A stretch of 64,000 bases of DNA from Sporosarcina sp. ZBG7A. Its GTDB lineage: Bacteria > Bacillota > Bacilli > Bacillales_A > Planococcaceae. Position numbers and translations under genes: made by a program. The DNA is taken from assembly GCF_000813425.1 (NCBI RefSeq), contig NZ_JWIB01000008.1, positions 62,001-126,000 on the forward strand. Reading direction: 5' to 3'. Positions within the stretch are counted from its first letter, which is position 1; every line of letters begins with the position of its first letter. The notes under the pieces were generated by a model. The model had not been told where the DNA came from. It searched no databases and was given only the letters and a program-made list of their open reading frames with translations. Positions 8,883 to 18,557 of this stretch are shown piece by piece.

Positions 8883-9650
8883 ATGACGACGAATAAAAGA
8901 GTAAAAGATAAGCCAGCTAAGACCGTGTTACCAGTAGCGGTACGGAAAAAGTTTGAGGAGCTGCAAGAACGACTTGAAGTTCGCTTTGAGAATGTATCCT
9001 TGCTGTACAACGCATTTACCCATTCATCCTATGTGAATGAGCATCGAGGTAAGAAGTACTCGGACAATGAACGGTTGGAGTTTTTAGGAGATGCTGTTCT
9101 TGAGCTGGCTGTGTCGCAATATTTATTTGCAACTGAACCGAACAAAAGTGAAGGAGAGCTAACGAAGTTGCGTGCAGCTATTGTTTGTGAACCGTCCCTT
9201 GTGACGTTCTCTACCGAACTTAACTTTGGAGAGTATATCCTTTTAGGAAAAGGCGAAGAGCTAACTGGCGGACGCACACGACCTGCTCTACTAGCAGATG
9301 TGTTTGAAGCTTTTATCGGAGCCCTTTATCTCGATCAAGGATTTGAAGTGTCGATTGATTTTCTAGAACGTACGGTATTCCCGAAAATTGGACTTGGAGC
9401 TTTTTCGCATGTGATGGATTACAAAAGCCGGTTACAAGAAATTGTCCAACAGACAAATCATGGGCAGCTTAACTATCGGATTGTTGAAGAATCAGGTCCT
9501 GCACATGCGAAAAAGTTTCTCACATACGTACAACTTGGAGACACAAAACTTGGAGAAGGTATCGGGAGATCGAAAAAAGAAGCTGAACAGGAAGCGGCTC
9601 GTCAGGCGATCCAGCAGTTATTGGATGAGCATACGAAAGAGGAGAGCTGA
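8883..9650 (+). CDS. rnc: Ribonuclease III
   Basis: Double-strand-specific endoribonuclease acting on rRNA precursors, the SRP RNA precursor and antisense duplexes. The signature [14 protein letters not shown] lies near residues 60-73 and carries the catalytic acidic residues. A C-terminal double-stranded RNA-binding domain (about 180-250) contains [12 protein letters not shown] and ends with the KKEAEQEAA helix. It is 255 residues. The ATG at 8883 has AAGAAGGG about 12 bases upstream, slightly distant. smc follows within 2 bases. Confidence 0.96.
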   Translation: MTTNKRVKDKPAKTVLPVAVRKKFEELQERLEVRFENVSLLYNAFTHSSYVNEHRGKKYSDNERLEFLGDAVLELAVSQYLFATEPNKSEGELTKLRAAIVCEPSLVTFSTELNFGEYILLGKGEELTGGRTRPALLADVFEAFIGALYLDQGFEVSIDFLERTVFPKIGLGAFSHVMDYKSRLQEIVQQTNHGQLNYRIVEESGPAHAKKFLTYVQLGDTKLGEGIGRSKKEAEQEAARQAIQQLLDEHTKEES

Positions 9651-9652
9651 AC

Positions 9653-12600
9653 GTGTTTTTAAAACGTCTTGAAATTATTGGATTTAAATCATTCGCCGAA
9701 AAGGTATCCATTGAATTTGTACCTGGTGTCACGGCCGTTGTTGGCCCAAATGGTAGCGGCAAAAGTAATATTATCGATGCCATTCGATGGGTACTCGGTG
9801 AGCAATCTGCCAAATCGTTGCGAGGAGCGAAAATGCAAGATGTCATTTTTGCCGGCAGTGATTCTAGAAAACCTTTAAACTTTGCAGAAGTGACATTGGT
9901 TTTAGATAACACAACAGGGCTATTTCCGCTCGATTATACTGAAATCAGTGTAAGTAGACGAGTGTTCCGCTCGGGAGAGAGTTCCTTTCAACTGAACGGG
10001 CAGGCATGTCGTCTAAAAGACATTAACGATGTCTTCGTTGACTCAGGTCTAGGGAAAGAAGCATTCTCAATCATCTCACAAGGGCGGGTTGACGAAATAT
10101 TGAATAGTCGACCTGAAGACCGGAGAAGCATATTTGACGAAGCTGCAGGCGTCTTGAAGTATCGGATGCGTAAAAAGAAAGCAGAGTTCAAGCTTATTGA
10201 AACAGATGATAATCTGGATCGTATTTTAGATATCTTAAAAGAACTCGATGATCGTATGGAACCGCTCGCTGCGAATGCCCGCGCTGCTGAGCGTCATGGC
10301 AAACTTGTGACTGAACTGAGAGATGCCGATGTGCGTCTTCTCAATGTGGAGGCATCCTATCTGCAAACGGAACTATTGAATAATAAAACAGTTGTGGAAA
10401 GCAAGACTAAAAACAAACTTGAACTGGAAAAAGAAGCGAATATCGCTGAACAACAACTGCAACAAGCTAAATCTTCACTTTCTTTTTTAGATAAAAAGAT
10501 TTCAGAGCTTCAAGAACAACATGTGGTATCAAGCTCTGAAGCTGAGAAGTGGGAAGGGCGAAGACTTCTTTCATTAGAAAAACAACGCAACGTCAAAGAT
10601 CGCTCCAAGCGTCTTACAGAGGATTTGGAAAGCTTAAAGCAATTGCTTCTCCAACTGGAAGCGAAAAAAGCAGAACTCACAGAACATAATCATGAAACTG
10701 AACTTCAATTATCTAGTAAGTCGGAAGAAATGACGTCGATTTCGAGAAAATTGAAACGTTCTCTTGCTGAAACTGAACAAGAAATCGAAAATCTTAAATC
10801 GACATATATTGAAGTGTTGAACGAAGAAGCCACTGTTCGCAATGAGTTGAAACATATTGAAGAACGGCTTACAGGTGAGCAGTATTCATCGGAAAAGAGT
10901 GGCAAGCAAACGGAAGCACTTCGATCTAAACTCGACACACTTCATGAACTGAAAGAACAGCAAACTGCTGAACTTGGTAAGCTTAAGCGAAACATGGAGG
11001 AAGCGACGAAACAGGTAGCAACAAATCGATCGCAGCTTCAAAAAACAGAAATCCAGCTTGAAGAGACGAAAACAATGCATCAGCAAGCTGTTAATAAGCG
11101 CTACGAACTACAAGGAAGACTTCGTGCTTTAAAGAGTATGGAAGCTGATTTTTCTGGGTTTTATTCGGGTGTTAAAGAAGTTCTCGTAGCTAAACAATCG
11201 GGAACACTCCAAGGAATAGAAGGCGCTGTAGCCGAACTGATATCTGTTGATAAAAAACATATCAAAGCAGTGGAGACTGCGCTCGGTGGGGCGATGCAAC
11301 ATATTATCGCGACAACTGAGCGAGATGCAAGAGCTGCCATCGGCTTCTTGAAAAAGAAGAATGCAGGGCGCGCAACGTTCTTGCCGCTCGATGTGATGAA
11401 GGCGCGATTTGTTCCGAAAGATGTTTTATCAAAAGTCAATCATCATCCTGACTTTGTTGGAACGGCCGATCAACTTGTAACTGTACAATCAGCTTATCGA
11501 AATGTGACGGCGAATTTGCTCGGAGCATCCATTGTTGCAAAAACACTGAATGGTGCGTCTGAAATCGCTAAACTTGCTGGCTATCGATTCCGAATTGTTA
11601 CTCTCGATGGGGATGTTGTGAATGCAGGAGGTTCCCTTACAGGTGGGGGTTCAAAAGTACAATCTACCGTATTCTCCCGTAAAGCTGAACTGGAAACATT
11701 GACGAGTCAACTCGATCAGTTGAATCATTCCATTGGCGCCGCAGAAGAAAAATTAAGTGCCATCAAACTGACGATTGCTAGTGAAATGCAAAAAGCTTCG
11801 GTATCCGCGCAAAGCACGGATGAACTACAGCTTGCTATCACTCGTATTGACTCAAACCTTCAAGAGACGACTTTTGAAATTCGAACTGCTGAATCTGAAT
11901 GGAAAACGATTGAAGCAGGAAGAAAAGGTTCAGAGGATACGCGTAGTTCATTGTTTGTAAAACGAGATGAACTACAGCTGCAACGTGAACGTTTGACAGC
12001 ACAGCAACAAGAAATTCAAACTTCAGTTGCTTCTCTAGAACGTCTCGCTGCAGATCGGCGCAACGAAGAGCAAGCCCTTCGGGAGCGTTATAGTGAACTG
12101 CGTGAAGAAACAGCGATTTTACGTGAACAAGTCACCAATCGATCGTCTCTTGCAACCTCGGCGGAACAAGAACTCCAAGATGCAAAACGCAAATTTGTTC
12201 AAACGGAAGAAGAACTTCAATTTTTGTCAGGTCAAGAAGAAGGAGAAGTTCTAACCCCTGAAGAAATTGAACAACGAATAGCTGCAGAGACAAATATTGT
12301 AACTGAAGTGAAATCAGAATTACTCGCTAAACGGACGGAACGGGATCAACTTTCATCTTCTTGTGACGAGCAGGAGATCACACTAAAACAGATTTCTGAC
12401 CAGATTCGGATGATTTCTTCAGAACTTGGCAATTTGAATGTCGTGTTTTCTAGAAATGAAGTGAAGCTGGAGTCAGTCCTTATACGTTTGCTTGAAGACT
12501 ACGGACTTTACCCTGATTATGAAGTTCCTGAAGATTTCAATGCGTCCGATGTGAGATCTCGTGTGGAACAGTTGAAACGAGAGGTTGAATCCTTAGGTCC

Positions 12601-13216
12601 AGTGAATCCAGGAGCAGTCGAAGAGTACAAAGAAGTGCTCGAAAGACATACTTTCCTAACTGATCAACGAAACGATCTACTAGAAGCGAAAACGACGCTA
12701 GAAGAAGCGATGTCAGAAATGGATATGGAAATGAAAATGAGATTTAAGTCCACGTTTGACGCCGTACAACAGCGTTTCCGTACCGTTTTCAAGGAAATGT
12801 TTGGCGGTGGGGAAGCGGATCTTGTTCTAACAGATCCGGAGAACCTACTTGAAACAGGTGTGGATATCATCGCTCGACCACCGGGGAAAAAGCTTCAGAA
12901 TTTGAGCCTTCTTTCAGGAGGAGAACGTGCATTGACAGCAATTACGTTGTTGTTTTCCATTATCGAAGTACGCCCAGTACCATTTTGTATATTGGACGAA
13001 GTCGAGGCAGCATTGGATGAAGCGAATGTCATTCGGTATAGCCGATATTTGAAAAAGTTTTCGGAGGATACTCAGTTCATCGTCATTACCCATCGAAAAG
13101 GGACGATGGAAGGAGCCGATGTCTTGTACGGAATTACGATGCAAGAATCTGGCGTATCCCGACTCATATCAGTAAAAATGTCCGAAGTTCCGGAAACCGC
13201 GTTAAGCACACCATAA
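9653..13216 (+). CDS. smc: Chromosome partition protein SMC
   Basis: Condensin ATPase that compacts and aligns replicated chromosomes together with ScpA and ScpB. Walker A GPNGSGKSN is at 31-39 and the hinge at about 515-670 (GAVAELISVDKKH to GGSLTGGGSK). Long coiled coils (about 170-500 and 680-1000) flank it. The C-terminal head has the signature LSGGERA and Walker B FCILDEVEAALDEAN. It is 1187 residues, full length. GTG start right after the rnc stop. Glutamate, lysine and glutamine dominate the arms, as expected. Confidence 0.98.
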   Translation: MFLKRLEIIGFKSFAEKVSIEFVPGVTAVVGPNGSGKSNIIDAIRWVLGEQSAKSLRGAKMQDVIFAGSDSRKPLNFAEVTLVLDNTTGLFPLDYTEISVSRRVFRSGESSFQLNGQACRLKDINDVFVDSGLGKEAFSIISQGRVDEILNSRPEDRRSIFDEAAGVLKYRMRKKKAEFKLIETDDNLDRILDILKELDDRMEPLAANARAAERHGKLVTELRDADVRLLNVEASYLQTELLNNKTVVESKTKNKLELEKEANIAEQQLQQAKSSLSFLDKKISELQEQHVVSSSEAEKWEGRRLLSLEKQRNVKDRSKRLTEDLESLKQLLLQLEAKKAELTEHNHETELQLSSKSEEMTSISRKLKRSLAETEQEIENLKSTYIEVLNEEATVRNELKHIEERLTGEQYSSEKSGKQTEALRSKLDTLHELKEQQTAELGKLKRNMEEATKQVATNRSQLQKTEIQLEETKTMHQQAVNKRYELQGRLRALKSMEADFSGFYSGVKEVLVAKQSGTLQGIEGAVAELISVDKKHIKAVETALGGAMQHIIATTERDARAAIGFLKKKNAGRATFLPLDVMKARFVPKDVLSKVNHHPDFVGTADQLVTVQSAYRNVTANLLGASIVAKTLNGASEIAKLAGYRFRIVTLDGDVVNAGGSLTGGGSKVQSTVFSRKAELETLTSQLDQLNHSIGAAEEKLSAIKLTIASEMQKASVSAQSTDELQLAITRIDSNLQETTFEIRTAESEWKTIEAGRKGSEDTRSSLFVKRDELQLQRERLTAQQQEIQTSVASLERLAADRRNEEQALRERYSELREETAILREQVTNRSSLATSAEQELQDAKRKFVQTEEELQFLSGQEEGEVLTPEEIEQRIAAETNIVTEVKSELLAKRTERDQLSSSCDEQEITLKQISDQIRMISSELGNLNVVFSRNEVKLESVLIRLLEDYGLYPDYEVPEDFNASDVRSRVEQLKREVESLGPVNPGAVEEYKEVLERHTFLTDQRNDLLEAKTTLEEAMSEMDMEMKMRFKSTFDAVQQRFRTVFKEMFGGGEADLVLTDPENLLETGVDIIARPPGKKLQNLSLLSGGERALTAITLLFSIIEVRPVPFCILDEVEAALDEANVIRYSRYLKKFSEDTQFIVITHRKGTMEGADVLYGITMQESGVSRLISVKMSEVPETALSTP

Positions 13217-13236
13217 TTTTATAAAGGAATGTGAGA

Positions 13237-14256
13237 ATGATGTCTTTTTTTAAGAAAATGAAAGAGAAAATCACAGGCACAAATGATTCGGTAACGGTGA
13301 AATTCAAAGAGGGTTTAACTAAAACTCGCGATTCATTCACGTCTAAAGTGAATGATTTGGTTGCCCGTTTCCGTGAAATTGACGAAGAGTTTTTCGAGGA
13401 ATTAGAAGAGGTCTTGCTTCAAGCGGATGTTGGATATGAAACAGTAATGGAATTGATCGACCTACTGAAAGTCGAAGTGCAACGCAAGAATATTAAAGAT
13501 ACAGCTGGAATTCAAACGGTTATTTCTGAAAAGCTTGTTGAAATCTATAATTCTCAAGGTGAAATTGATAATAGCTTGAATATCCAAGAAGACGGAATCA
13601 CAGTCCTTCTCATGGTAGGAGTAAACGGTGTAGGAAAAACTACGACAATTGGTAAACTAGCTTCCCGTTTGAAAGCTGAAGGAAAGACCGTCATGCTTGC
13701 AGCAGGTGATACATTCCGCGCCGGGGCCATCGACCAACTTGTTGTTTGGGGTGAGCGTGCTGGAGTTGAAGTGATTCGACAGTCTGAAGGATCCGATCCT
13801 GCTGCAGTTATGTTTGATGCCGTTAGTGCTGCAAAAAAACGCAATGTGGATGTCTTGATTTGTGATACAGCTGGTAGATTACAAAACAAAGTGAACTTGA
13901 TGAATGAATTGAAAAAAGTTCACCGTGTCATCGACCGTGAAATCCCGGGAGCACCTCATGAAGTGTTACTCGCACTTGACGCGACAACGGGTCAAAATGC
14001 ATTGATTCAAGCAGAAACGTTTAAAGAAGCTACAGACGTGACCGGGATTGTTCTTACGAAGCTTGACGGGACTGCAAAAGGTGGAATCGTTTTAGCAATC
14101 CGTAATAAGTTGAATATTCCTGTTAAGTTTGTAGGATTAGGTGAAGGCATCGATGATTTGCAGCCATTTGATCCTGAAAAGTATGTGTACGGACTTTTTG
14201 CTGATGGGTTGGAGTTAGAAGCGGATCAGGAAGTTGAAGAGGATAAAGACAAGTAA
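13237..14256 (+). CDS. ftsY: Signal recognition particle receptor FtsY
   Basis: GTPase that docks SRP-ribosome complexes at the membrane. A short charged N-terminal region leads into the helical N domain and then the G domain, with G1 GVNGVGKTTT near residue 130, DTAGRLQNK near 213 and TKLDGTAKGG near 277. ATG codons at 13237 and 13240 are both possible: AAAGGA is 8 or 11 bases upstream, and the second gives MSFFKKMKEK like B. subtilis. The protein is about 339 residues. It is grouped with ylxM and ffh, its functional partner. Confidence 0.96.
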   Translation: MMSFFKKMKEKITGTNDSVTVKFKEGLTKTRDSFTSKVNDLVARFREIDEEFFEELEEVLLQADVGYETVMELIDLLKVEVQRKNIKDTAGIQTVISEKLVEIYNSQGEIDNSLNIQEDGITVLLMVGVNGVGKTTTIGKLASRLKAEGKTVMLAAGDTFRAGAIDQLVVWGERAGVEVIRQSEGSDPAAVMFDAVSAAKKRNVDVLICDTAGRLQNKVNLMNELKKVHRVIDREIPGAPHEVLLALDATTGQNALIQAETFKEATDVTGIVLTKLDGTAKGGIVLAIRNKLNIPVKFVGLGEGIDDLQPFDPEKYVYGLFADGLELEADQEVEEDKDK

Positions 14257-14319
14257 AATACCTTGACGGACTATGAGGCAACAGCTACTATTAAGAGAAG
14301 GTCTGAGGAGGAATTGTAC

Positions 14320-14652
14320 ATGCTAGAGAAAACGACACGTGTTAACTTCCTCTTTGATTTTTATCAATCATTATTGACGGATAAGCAGCGCATTTATATG
14401 GAACTGTATTACCTAGACGATTTGTCATTAGGCGAAATTGCGGAGGAATACGAAGTGTCCAGACAAGCTGTCTATGATAATGTCCGCAGAACAGAAGCGA
14501 TGCTCGAAGACTATGAAGCAAAACTTTCGTTGTTCAATAAATTTCAAGAACGCTCAGAGTTAATCGAGCAGATCGAACAGCGACTTTCCACTGAAAAAGC
14601 GCTGACAGATGAAGTACAAATTTTATTACAACAAATTAAAGAACACGACTAA
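14320..14652 (+). CDS. ylxM: Putative DNA-binding/SRP-associated protein YlxM
   Basis: Small helix-turn-helix protein of the UPF0122 (YlxM/p13) family, encoded just before ffh in most Firmicutes and linked to SRP function. The region [28 protein letters not shown] (about 34-62) is a sigma-region-4-like helix-turn-helix. The ATG at 14320 follows GAGGAGG. The open frame extends back to 14263, but that extension has no ribosome site. It is 110 residues, identical in length to the B. subtilis protein. Confidence 0.93.
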   Translation: MLEKTTRVNFLFDFYQSLLTDKQRIYMELYYLDDLSLGEIAEEYEVSRQAVYDNVRRTEAMLEDYEAKLSLFNKFQERSELIEQIEQRLSTEKALTDEVQILLQQIKEHD

Positions 14653-14665
14653 GGGGGCTCTATGC

Positions 14666-16021
14666 ATGGCTTTTGAAGGATTAGCGCAGCGCCTGCAAGG
14701 GACGCTTCAGAAAATCACAGGCAAGGGTAAAATTAGTGAAGCTGATGTAAAAGAAATGATGAGAGAAGTCCGCTTTGCGTTAATCGAAGCGGATGTCAAT
14801 TTGAAAGTCGTAAAAGAGTTTGTGAAGACAGTTAGTGAGCGTTCGGTCGGTCAAGACGTCATGAAGAGTCTGACACCTGGTCAACAAGTCGTGAAAATCG
14901 TAAAAGATGAACTCACAAAGTTGATGGGAGAAGAGCAAACGGCTATTCAGTTTGCCCGTAAGTCGCCAACTGTCATTATGATGGTTGGTTTACAAGGTGC
15001 CGGTAAAACAACGACATCTGGGAAACTTGCAAATTCGTTGCGAAAGCGGAACAACAAATCTCCATTACTCGTCGCAGCAGACGTTTATCGACCTGCAGCC
15101 ATTCAGCAGCTGGAAACGATAGGGAAGCAATTGACGATTCCTGTTTTTTCTATGGGAACTGATATCTCACCTGTGGAAATTGTTCGTCAAGCACTCAAAA
15201 AAGCAGATGAGGATCACAATGACGTCGTGATCATTGATACGGCAGGACGATTGCATATTGATGAAACTCTTATGCAAGAGTTGAAAGATATTCGTGAACT
15301 TTCATCGCCTGATGAAGTCTTCCTCGTTGTAGACTCAATGACTGGTCAAGATGCGGTAAACGTGGCGAAAAACTTTGACGATGCGATTGGTATTACAGGT
15401 GTCGCTCTTACAAAACTTGATGGAGATACACGTGGTGGTGCGGCACTTTCAATTCGTGCAGTTACTCAAAAGCCCATCAAATATGTCGGTATGGGTGAAA
15501 AAATGGATGCGCTTGAGCCATTCCATCCTGAACGTATGGCCTCCCGGATTCTCGGCATGGGTGATGTGATGTCTCTCATTGAAAAAGCTCAGGAAAATGT
15601 CGATGAAGACAAAGCGAAAGAACTTGAACAAAAGCTTCGCACACAAACCTTCACTTTGGATGATTTCCTAGATCAGTTGCAACAAGTGAAGCAAATGGGT
15701 CCACTTGATGAGATTTTAAAAATGATGCCAGGATTCAACAAAATTAAAGGTCTTGACAATGCAAAAGTCGATGAGAGCCAAATGGGGAAAGTGGAAGCAG
15801 TCATCTACTCGATGACAACGCAAGAACGCACCACACCTGAGATGATTAACGCGAGCCGTAAAAAACGAATTGCGAAAGGATCAGGTACTTCAATCCAAGA
15901 AGTCAACCGATTACTGAAGCAGTTTGAAGAAATGAAAAAGATGGTCAAGCAGATGACCGGTGCACAACAACGTGGTAAAAAGAAGATGAAAATGCCGGGA
16001 ATGGATGCTTTTTTTAAGTAA
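14666..16021 (+). CDS. ffh: Signal recognition particle protein Ffh
   Basis: SRP54-type GTPase that binds signal sequences and SRP RNA. The N domain (1-90) is followed by the G domain, with GLQGAGKTTTSGKL near residue 108, DTAGRL and TKLDGDTRGG. A methionine-rich M domain (about 300-451) ends in KKKMKMPGMDAFFK. The ATG at 14666 has AAGGGGGC upstream and gives MAFEGLAQRLQ as in B. subtilis; the frame also reads back into ylxM. It is 451 residues and starts 13 bases after ylxM. Confidence 0.97.
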   Translation: MAFEGLAQRLQGTLQKITGKGKISEADVKEMMREVRFALIEADVNLKVVKEFVKTVSERSVGQDVMKSLTPGQQVVKIVKDELTKLMGEEQTAIQFARKSPTVIMMVGLQGAGKTTTSGKLANSLRKRNNKSPLLVAADVYRPAAIQQLETIGKQLTIPVFSMGTDISPVEIVRQALKKADEDHNDVVIIDTAGRLHIDETLMQELKDIRELSSPDEVFLVVDSMTGQDAVNVAKNFDDAIGITGVALTKLDGDTRGGAALSIRAVTQKPIKYVGMGEKMDALEPFHPERMASRILGMGDVMSLIEKAQENVDEDKAKELEQKLRTQTFTLDDFLDQLQQVKQMGPLDEILKMMPGFNKIKGLDNAKVDESQMGKVEAVIYSMTTQERTTPEMINASRKKRIAKGSGTSIQEVNRLLKQFEEMKKMVKQMTGAQQRGKKKMKMPGMDAFFK

Positions 16022-16056
16022 TTTTATTCGAAAAACAAGGTGTTAAGAAAAAACAC

Positions 16057-16085
16057 TTTACAAACAACAAAAAGCTTGATAATAT
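16057..16085 (+). promoter_or_regulatory. Promoter for rpsP-khpA
   Basis: TTTACA, 17-base spacer, TAATAT, with TGA before the -10 giving an extended -10. It lies between ffh and rpsP, 38 bases before the rpsP start. Confidence 0.7.
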
Positions 16086-16123
16086 ACTATCTTGTGTGAA
16101 ACTATTCGGAGGTGCAACTAAAA

Positions 16124-16396
16124 ATGTCAGTAAAAATTCGTCTTAAACGTATGGGTGCAAAGAAATCACCTTTCTATCGTATCGTAGTAGCAGATTCACG
16201 AGCTCCTCGTGATGGCCGTCAAATCGAAACAGTTGGAACTTACAACCCGCTTACAAAGCCGGCTGAAGTGAAAATTGACGAAGCAAAAGTTTTGGATTGG
16301 ATGCAGAAAGGCGCTAAGCCATCTGATACAGTTCGTAACTTGTTCTCAGAACAAGGTATCATGGAGAAATTCCATAACGCAAAACTTAGCAAGTAA
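16124..16396 (+). CDS. rpsP: 30S ribosomal protein S16
   Basis: bS16, a small-subunit assembly protein. The sequence starts [32 protein letters not shown], the full family signature, and is 90 residues long. The ATG at 16124 is preferred to an upstream in-frame GTG at 16112, which lies within the GGAGGTG ribosome site. It has its own extended -10 promoter and is followed 15 bases later by khpA, the usual Firmicute pair. Confidence 0.97.
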   Translation: MSVKIRLKRMGAKKSPFYRIVVADSRAPRDGRQIETVGTYNPLTKPAEVKIDEAKVLDWMQKGAKPSDTVRNLFSEQGIMEKFHNAKLSK

Positions 16397-16411
16397 TCAG
16401 GAGGTGCGCTA

Positions 16412-16645
16412 ATGGAGCAGCTGATTAAGACAATCGTAAAACCGTTAGTCGATTATCCCGAAGCGATTCACGTCGAACAGGATGAACAAACGAATCGGGT
16501 TGCCTACAAACTTTCTGTCCACCCTGAAGACATGGGGAAGATCATTGGAAAGCAAGGACGTGTCGCAGATGCGATACGGACAATTGTTACATCAGCTGCA
16601 GGCAGCCACCGAGGTAAACGAGTTTACCTGGATATCGTTGACTAA
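16412..16645 (+). CDS. khpA: KH-domain RNA-binding protein KhpA (YlqC)
   Basis: Small KH-domain protein that binds RNA and, in other Firmicutes, forms a dimer with KhpB/Jag affecting cell elongation and division. The GxxG loop is GKIIGKQG, near residues 45-52, and one KH fold fills the whole 77 residues. ATG at 16412 after AGGAGGTG. It is cotranscribed with rpsP and followed directly by a terminator. In B. subtilis ylqD and rimM follow; here ylqD is absent. Confidence 0.93.
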   Translation: MEQLIKTIVKPLVDYPEAIHVEQDEQTNRVAYKLSVHPEDMGKIIGKQGRVADAIRTIVTSAAGSHRGKRVYLDIVD

Positions 16646-16654
16646 CACTGCGTA

Positions 16655-16683
16655 AAGGGAGGAGCCTCGGTTCCTCTCTTTTT
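16655..16683 (+). terminator. Terminator after khpA
   Basis: AAGGGAGGAGCC pairs with GGTTCCTCTCTT (two G-T pairs), loop TCG, followed by a T run. Confidence 0.85.
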
Positions 16684-16737
16684 CTATATCAATGAATTTT
16701 TAACTTCATATAAACGAACAAAGGAAGTGAATGGATT

Positions 16738-17253
16738 ATGCAATGGTTTAACGTCGGGCAACTCGTCAATACGCACGGAGTACAAGGTGAGGTACGAGTC
16801 ACTCCTCGGACAGACTTCCCAGAAGAACGGTTTGCAGTCGGTAGTGAACTATCCCTGTTCATGCCAAACGAAACTACACCCATCAAGCTTAAAATCTCAG
16901 GAGCGCGCATTCACAAAAACTTCTACTTGCTCACTTTTGAAAACCACTTCAATCTTAGCCACGTAGAAAAATACAAAACCGGTATGCTGAAAATATCAGA
17001 GAAGCAACTTGGTGAACTTGAGGAAAACGAATTCTATTATCACGAAATCAAAGGTTGCGATGTCGTCACTCTCGAAGGGGACTTAATCGGCAAGGTTACA
17101 GACATATTAGAAACCGGCGCAAACGATGTGTGGACAGTTACACCAGCCCAAGGTAAACCACACTACATTCCTTATATTGAAGATATCGTCAAAGAGATTG
17201 ATATCGAAAATAAGAAAATTACGATTGAGGTCATGGAAGGGCTTCTTTCATGA
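16738..17253 (+). CDS. rimM: Ribosome maturation factor RimM
   Basis: Assists 30S head assembly by binding ribosomal protein S19 near helices 31 and 33b of 16S rRNA. The N-terminal barrel starts [19 protein letters not shown], and the C-terminal PRC barrel contains [15 protein letters not shown] and [13 protein letters not shown]. It is 171 residues. ATG at 16738 with AAGGAAG 10 bases upstream. Its stop overlaps the trmD start (ATGATG), so the two are coupled. It follows the khpA terminator with no strong promoter seen in the 54-base gap. Confidence 0.96.
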   Translation: MQWFNVGQLVNTHGVQGEVRVTPRTDFPEERFAVGSELSLFMPNETTPIKLKISGARIHKNFYLLTFENHFNLSHVEKYKTGMLKISEKQLGELEENEFYYHEIKGCDVVTLEGDLIGKVTDILETGANDVWTVTPAQGKPHYIPYIEDIVKEIDIENKKITIEVMEGLLS

Positions 17254-17987
17254 TGAATATCAATATTCTCTCGTTATTTCCAGAAATGTTCGAAGGGGTC
17301 CTTCATACTTCGATTCTGAAGAAAGCTCAAGAGAACAAAGCTGTCTCATTTTCAGTTACTGATTTCAGAAACTACTCCGAGAATAAGCATCACAAAGTTG
17401 ACGATTATCCGTATGGTGGAGGCGCCGGAATGGTATTGAAGCCAGAACCGCTCTTCAATGCGGTTGAAGCTGTCACAAAGGATGCTACAAAGCCGCCTCG
17501 AGTCATTCTGATGTGTCCCCAGGGAGAACGTTTCACCCAGGCTAAAGCTGAGGAGCTGGCGTCAGAGGAGAACCTTGTTTTCATCTGTGGCCATTATGAA
17601 GGATATGATGAGCGGATCCGAGAGCATCTTGTGACAGACGAACTTTCAATCGGAGATTTTGTGCTAACTGGCGGTGAAATTGCGTCGATGGCGATTATAG
17701 ATAGTGTCGTACGTTTGCTGCCAGGAGTGCTAGGGAATAACGTGTCATCTGTGGAAGATTCTTTCTCAACAGGGTTGCTAGAGCATCCACACTATACACG
17801 CCCAGCGACCTATAAGGGCCATTCAGTGCCAGATGTATTACTATCAGGAAATCATGGTGAAATTGACAAGTGGCGTACGGAGCAATCACTTAAACGTACA
17901 CTCGAACGTCGTCCAGATTTGTTAGATAAAATTTCGTTGACATCGGAGCAAGAAAAGATGTTGAAGCGACTGAAATCTAGCCGGTGA
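17250..17987 (+). CDS. trmD: tRNA (guanine-N1)-methyltransferase TrmD
   Basis: SAM-dependent enzyme making m1G37 in tRNAs, which guards against +1 frameshifting. The SPOUT-family trefoil-knot residues are present in [10 protein letters not shown] and [13 protein letters not shown], with NIGDFV-type spacing. Two adjacent ATG codons, 17250 and 17253, can start it; the second gives [13 protein letters not shown], aligning with B. subtilis. It is about 245 residues. The start overlaps the rimM stop. A promoter for rplS begins 3 bases after the stop. Confidence 0.96.
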   Translation: MMNINILSLFPEMFEGVLHTSILKKAQENKAVSFSVTDFRNYSENKHHKVDDYPYGGGAGMVLKPEPLFNAVEAVTKDATKPPRVILMCPQGERFTQAKAEELASEENLVFICGHYEGYDERIREHLVTDELSIGDFVLTGGEIASMAIIDSVVRLLPGVLGNNVSSVEDSFSTGLLEHPHYTRPATYKGHSVPDVLLSGNHGEIDKWRTEQSLKRTLERRPDLLDKISLTSEQEKMLKRLKSSR

Positions 17988-17990
17988 CTG

Positions 17991-18019
17991 TTGCACACAA
18001 CCTCGGTTTATGCTAATAT
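17991..18019 (+). promoter_or_regulatory. Promoter for rplS
   Basis: TTGCAC, 17-base spacer, TAATAT, with TGC before the -10 (extended -10). One of the best promoter matches in the window. Confidence 0.8.
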
Positions 18020-18026
18020 GATATAC

Positions 18027-18111
18027 GTGCTTCTATGTAAGCACATACTTAACTGATGTTCCGCTGCGGTCATTCATCGCAAGAGCCTCTAAGGATAGGA
18101 GAGAAAAAATC
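18027..18111 (+). promoter_or_regulatory. rplS 5' leader, candidate L19 autoregulatory leader
   Basis: About 85 untranslated bases with a hairpin GTGCTT/AAGCAC (18028-18045) and a second GATG/CATC-closed element containing TTCCGCTG (18055-18078), ahead of the GATAGGAGAG ribosome site. Bacilli are known to carry an L19 leader at this place. The assignment is by position and folding, not by a model search. Confidence 0.5.
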
Positions 18112-18456
18112 ATGCAACAACTAATTGCAGATATTACAAAAGATCAGCTTAAAAGCGATCTACCGGCATTCCGTCCGGGAGACACAGTGCGTTTGCACGT
18201 AAAAATCGTTGAGGGAACGCGTGAGCGTATTCAGCTATTTGAAGGTGTCGTTATTAAGCGTCGTGGAGGCGGAATCAGTGAGTCATTCACAGTTCGCAAA
18301 ATCTCTAACGGTGTTGGCGTGGAGCGTACATTCCCTGTACACACACCAAAAATCGTAAAATTAGAAGTTACTCGTCGTGGTAAAGTACGTCGTGCGAAGT
18401 TGTACTACCTTCGCAACCTACGCGGAAAAGCTGCACGTATCAAAGAACTTCGATAA
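18112..18456 (+). CDS. rplS: 50S ribosomal protein L19
   Basis: bL19 sits at the 30S-50S interface. The sequence contains [22 protein letters not shown] and the C-terminal [21 protein letters not shown] of the family, 114 residues. ATG at 18112 after GATAGGAGAG. It has its own strong promoter and structured leader, and a terminator follows within 5 bases, so it is a monocistronic unit. Confidence 0.97.
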   Translation: MQQLIADITKDQLKSDLPAFRPGDTVRLHVKIVEGTRERIQLFEGVVIKRRGGGISESFTVRKISNGVGVERTFPVHTPKIVKLEVTRRGKVRRAKLYYLRNLRGKAARIKELR

Positions 18457-18460
18457 GCAT

Positions 18461-18501
18461 AGAAAGATCAGGAGACCGTTTATACGGCCTCCTTTCTTTT
18501 T
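18461..18501 (+). terminator. Terminator after rplS
   Basis: AGGAG(A)CCG pairs with CGG(C)CTCCT around TTTATA, with GAAAG/CTTTC extending the stem and a T run at the end. Confidence 0.85.
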
Positions 18502-18528
18502 GCCTCTAAGTGGAATTGAAGGTACAAT
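18500..18528 (+). promoter_or_regulatory. Candidate promoter for lepB-rbgA
   Basis: TTGCCT, 17-base spacer, TACAAT, starting within the T-run of the rplS terminator and 29 bases before the lepB start. Confidence 0.55.
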
Positions 18529-18557
18529 GGGTTTAATAGACTACAGGGGGCAATGGC

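Noticed and set aside
16031..16059. Inverted repeat AAGGTGT/ACACTTT after ffh as a terminator
   Set aside because: The loop is large, the stem has a weak pair, and there is no T-run; the 3' arm merges into the rpsP -35.
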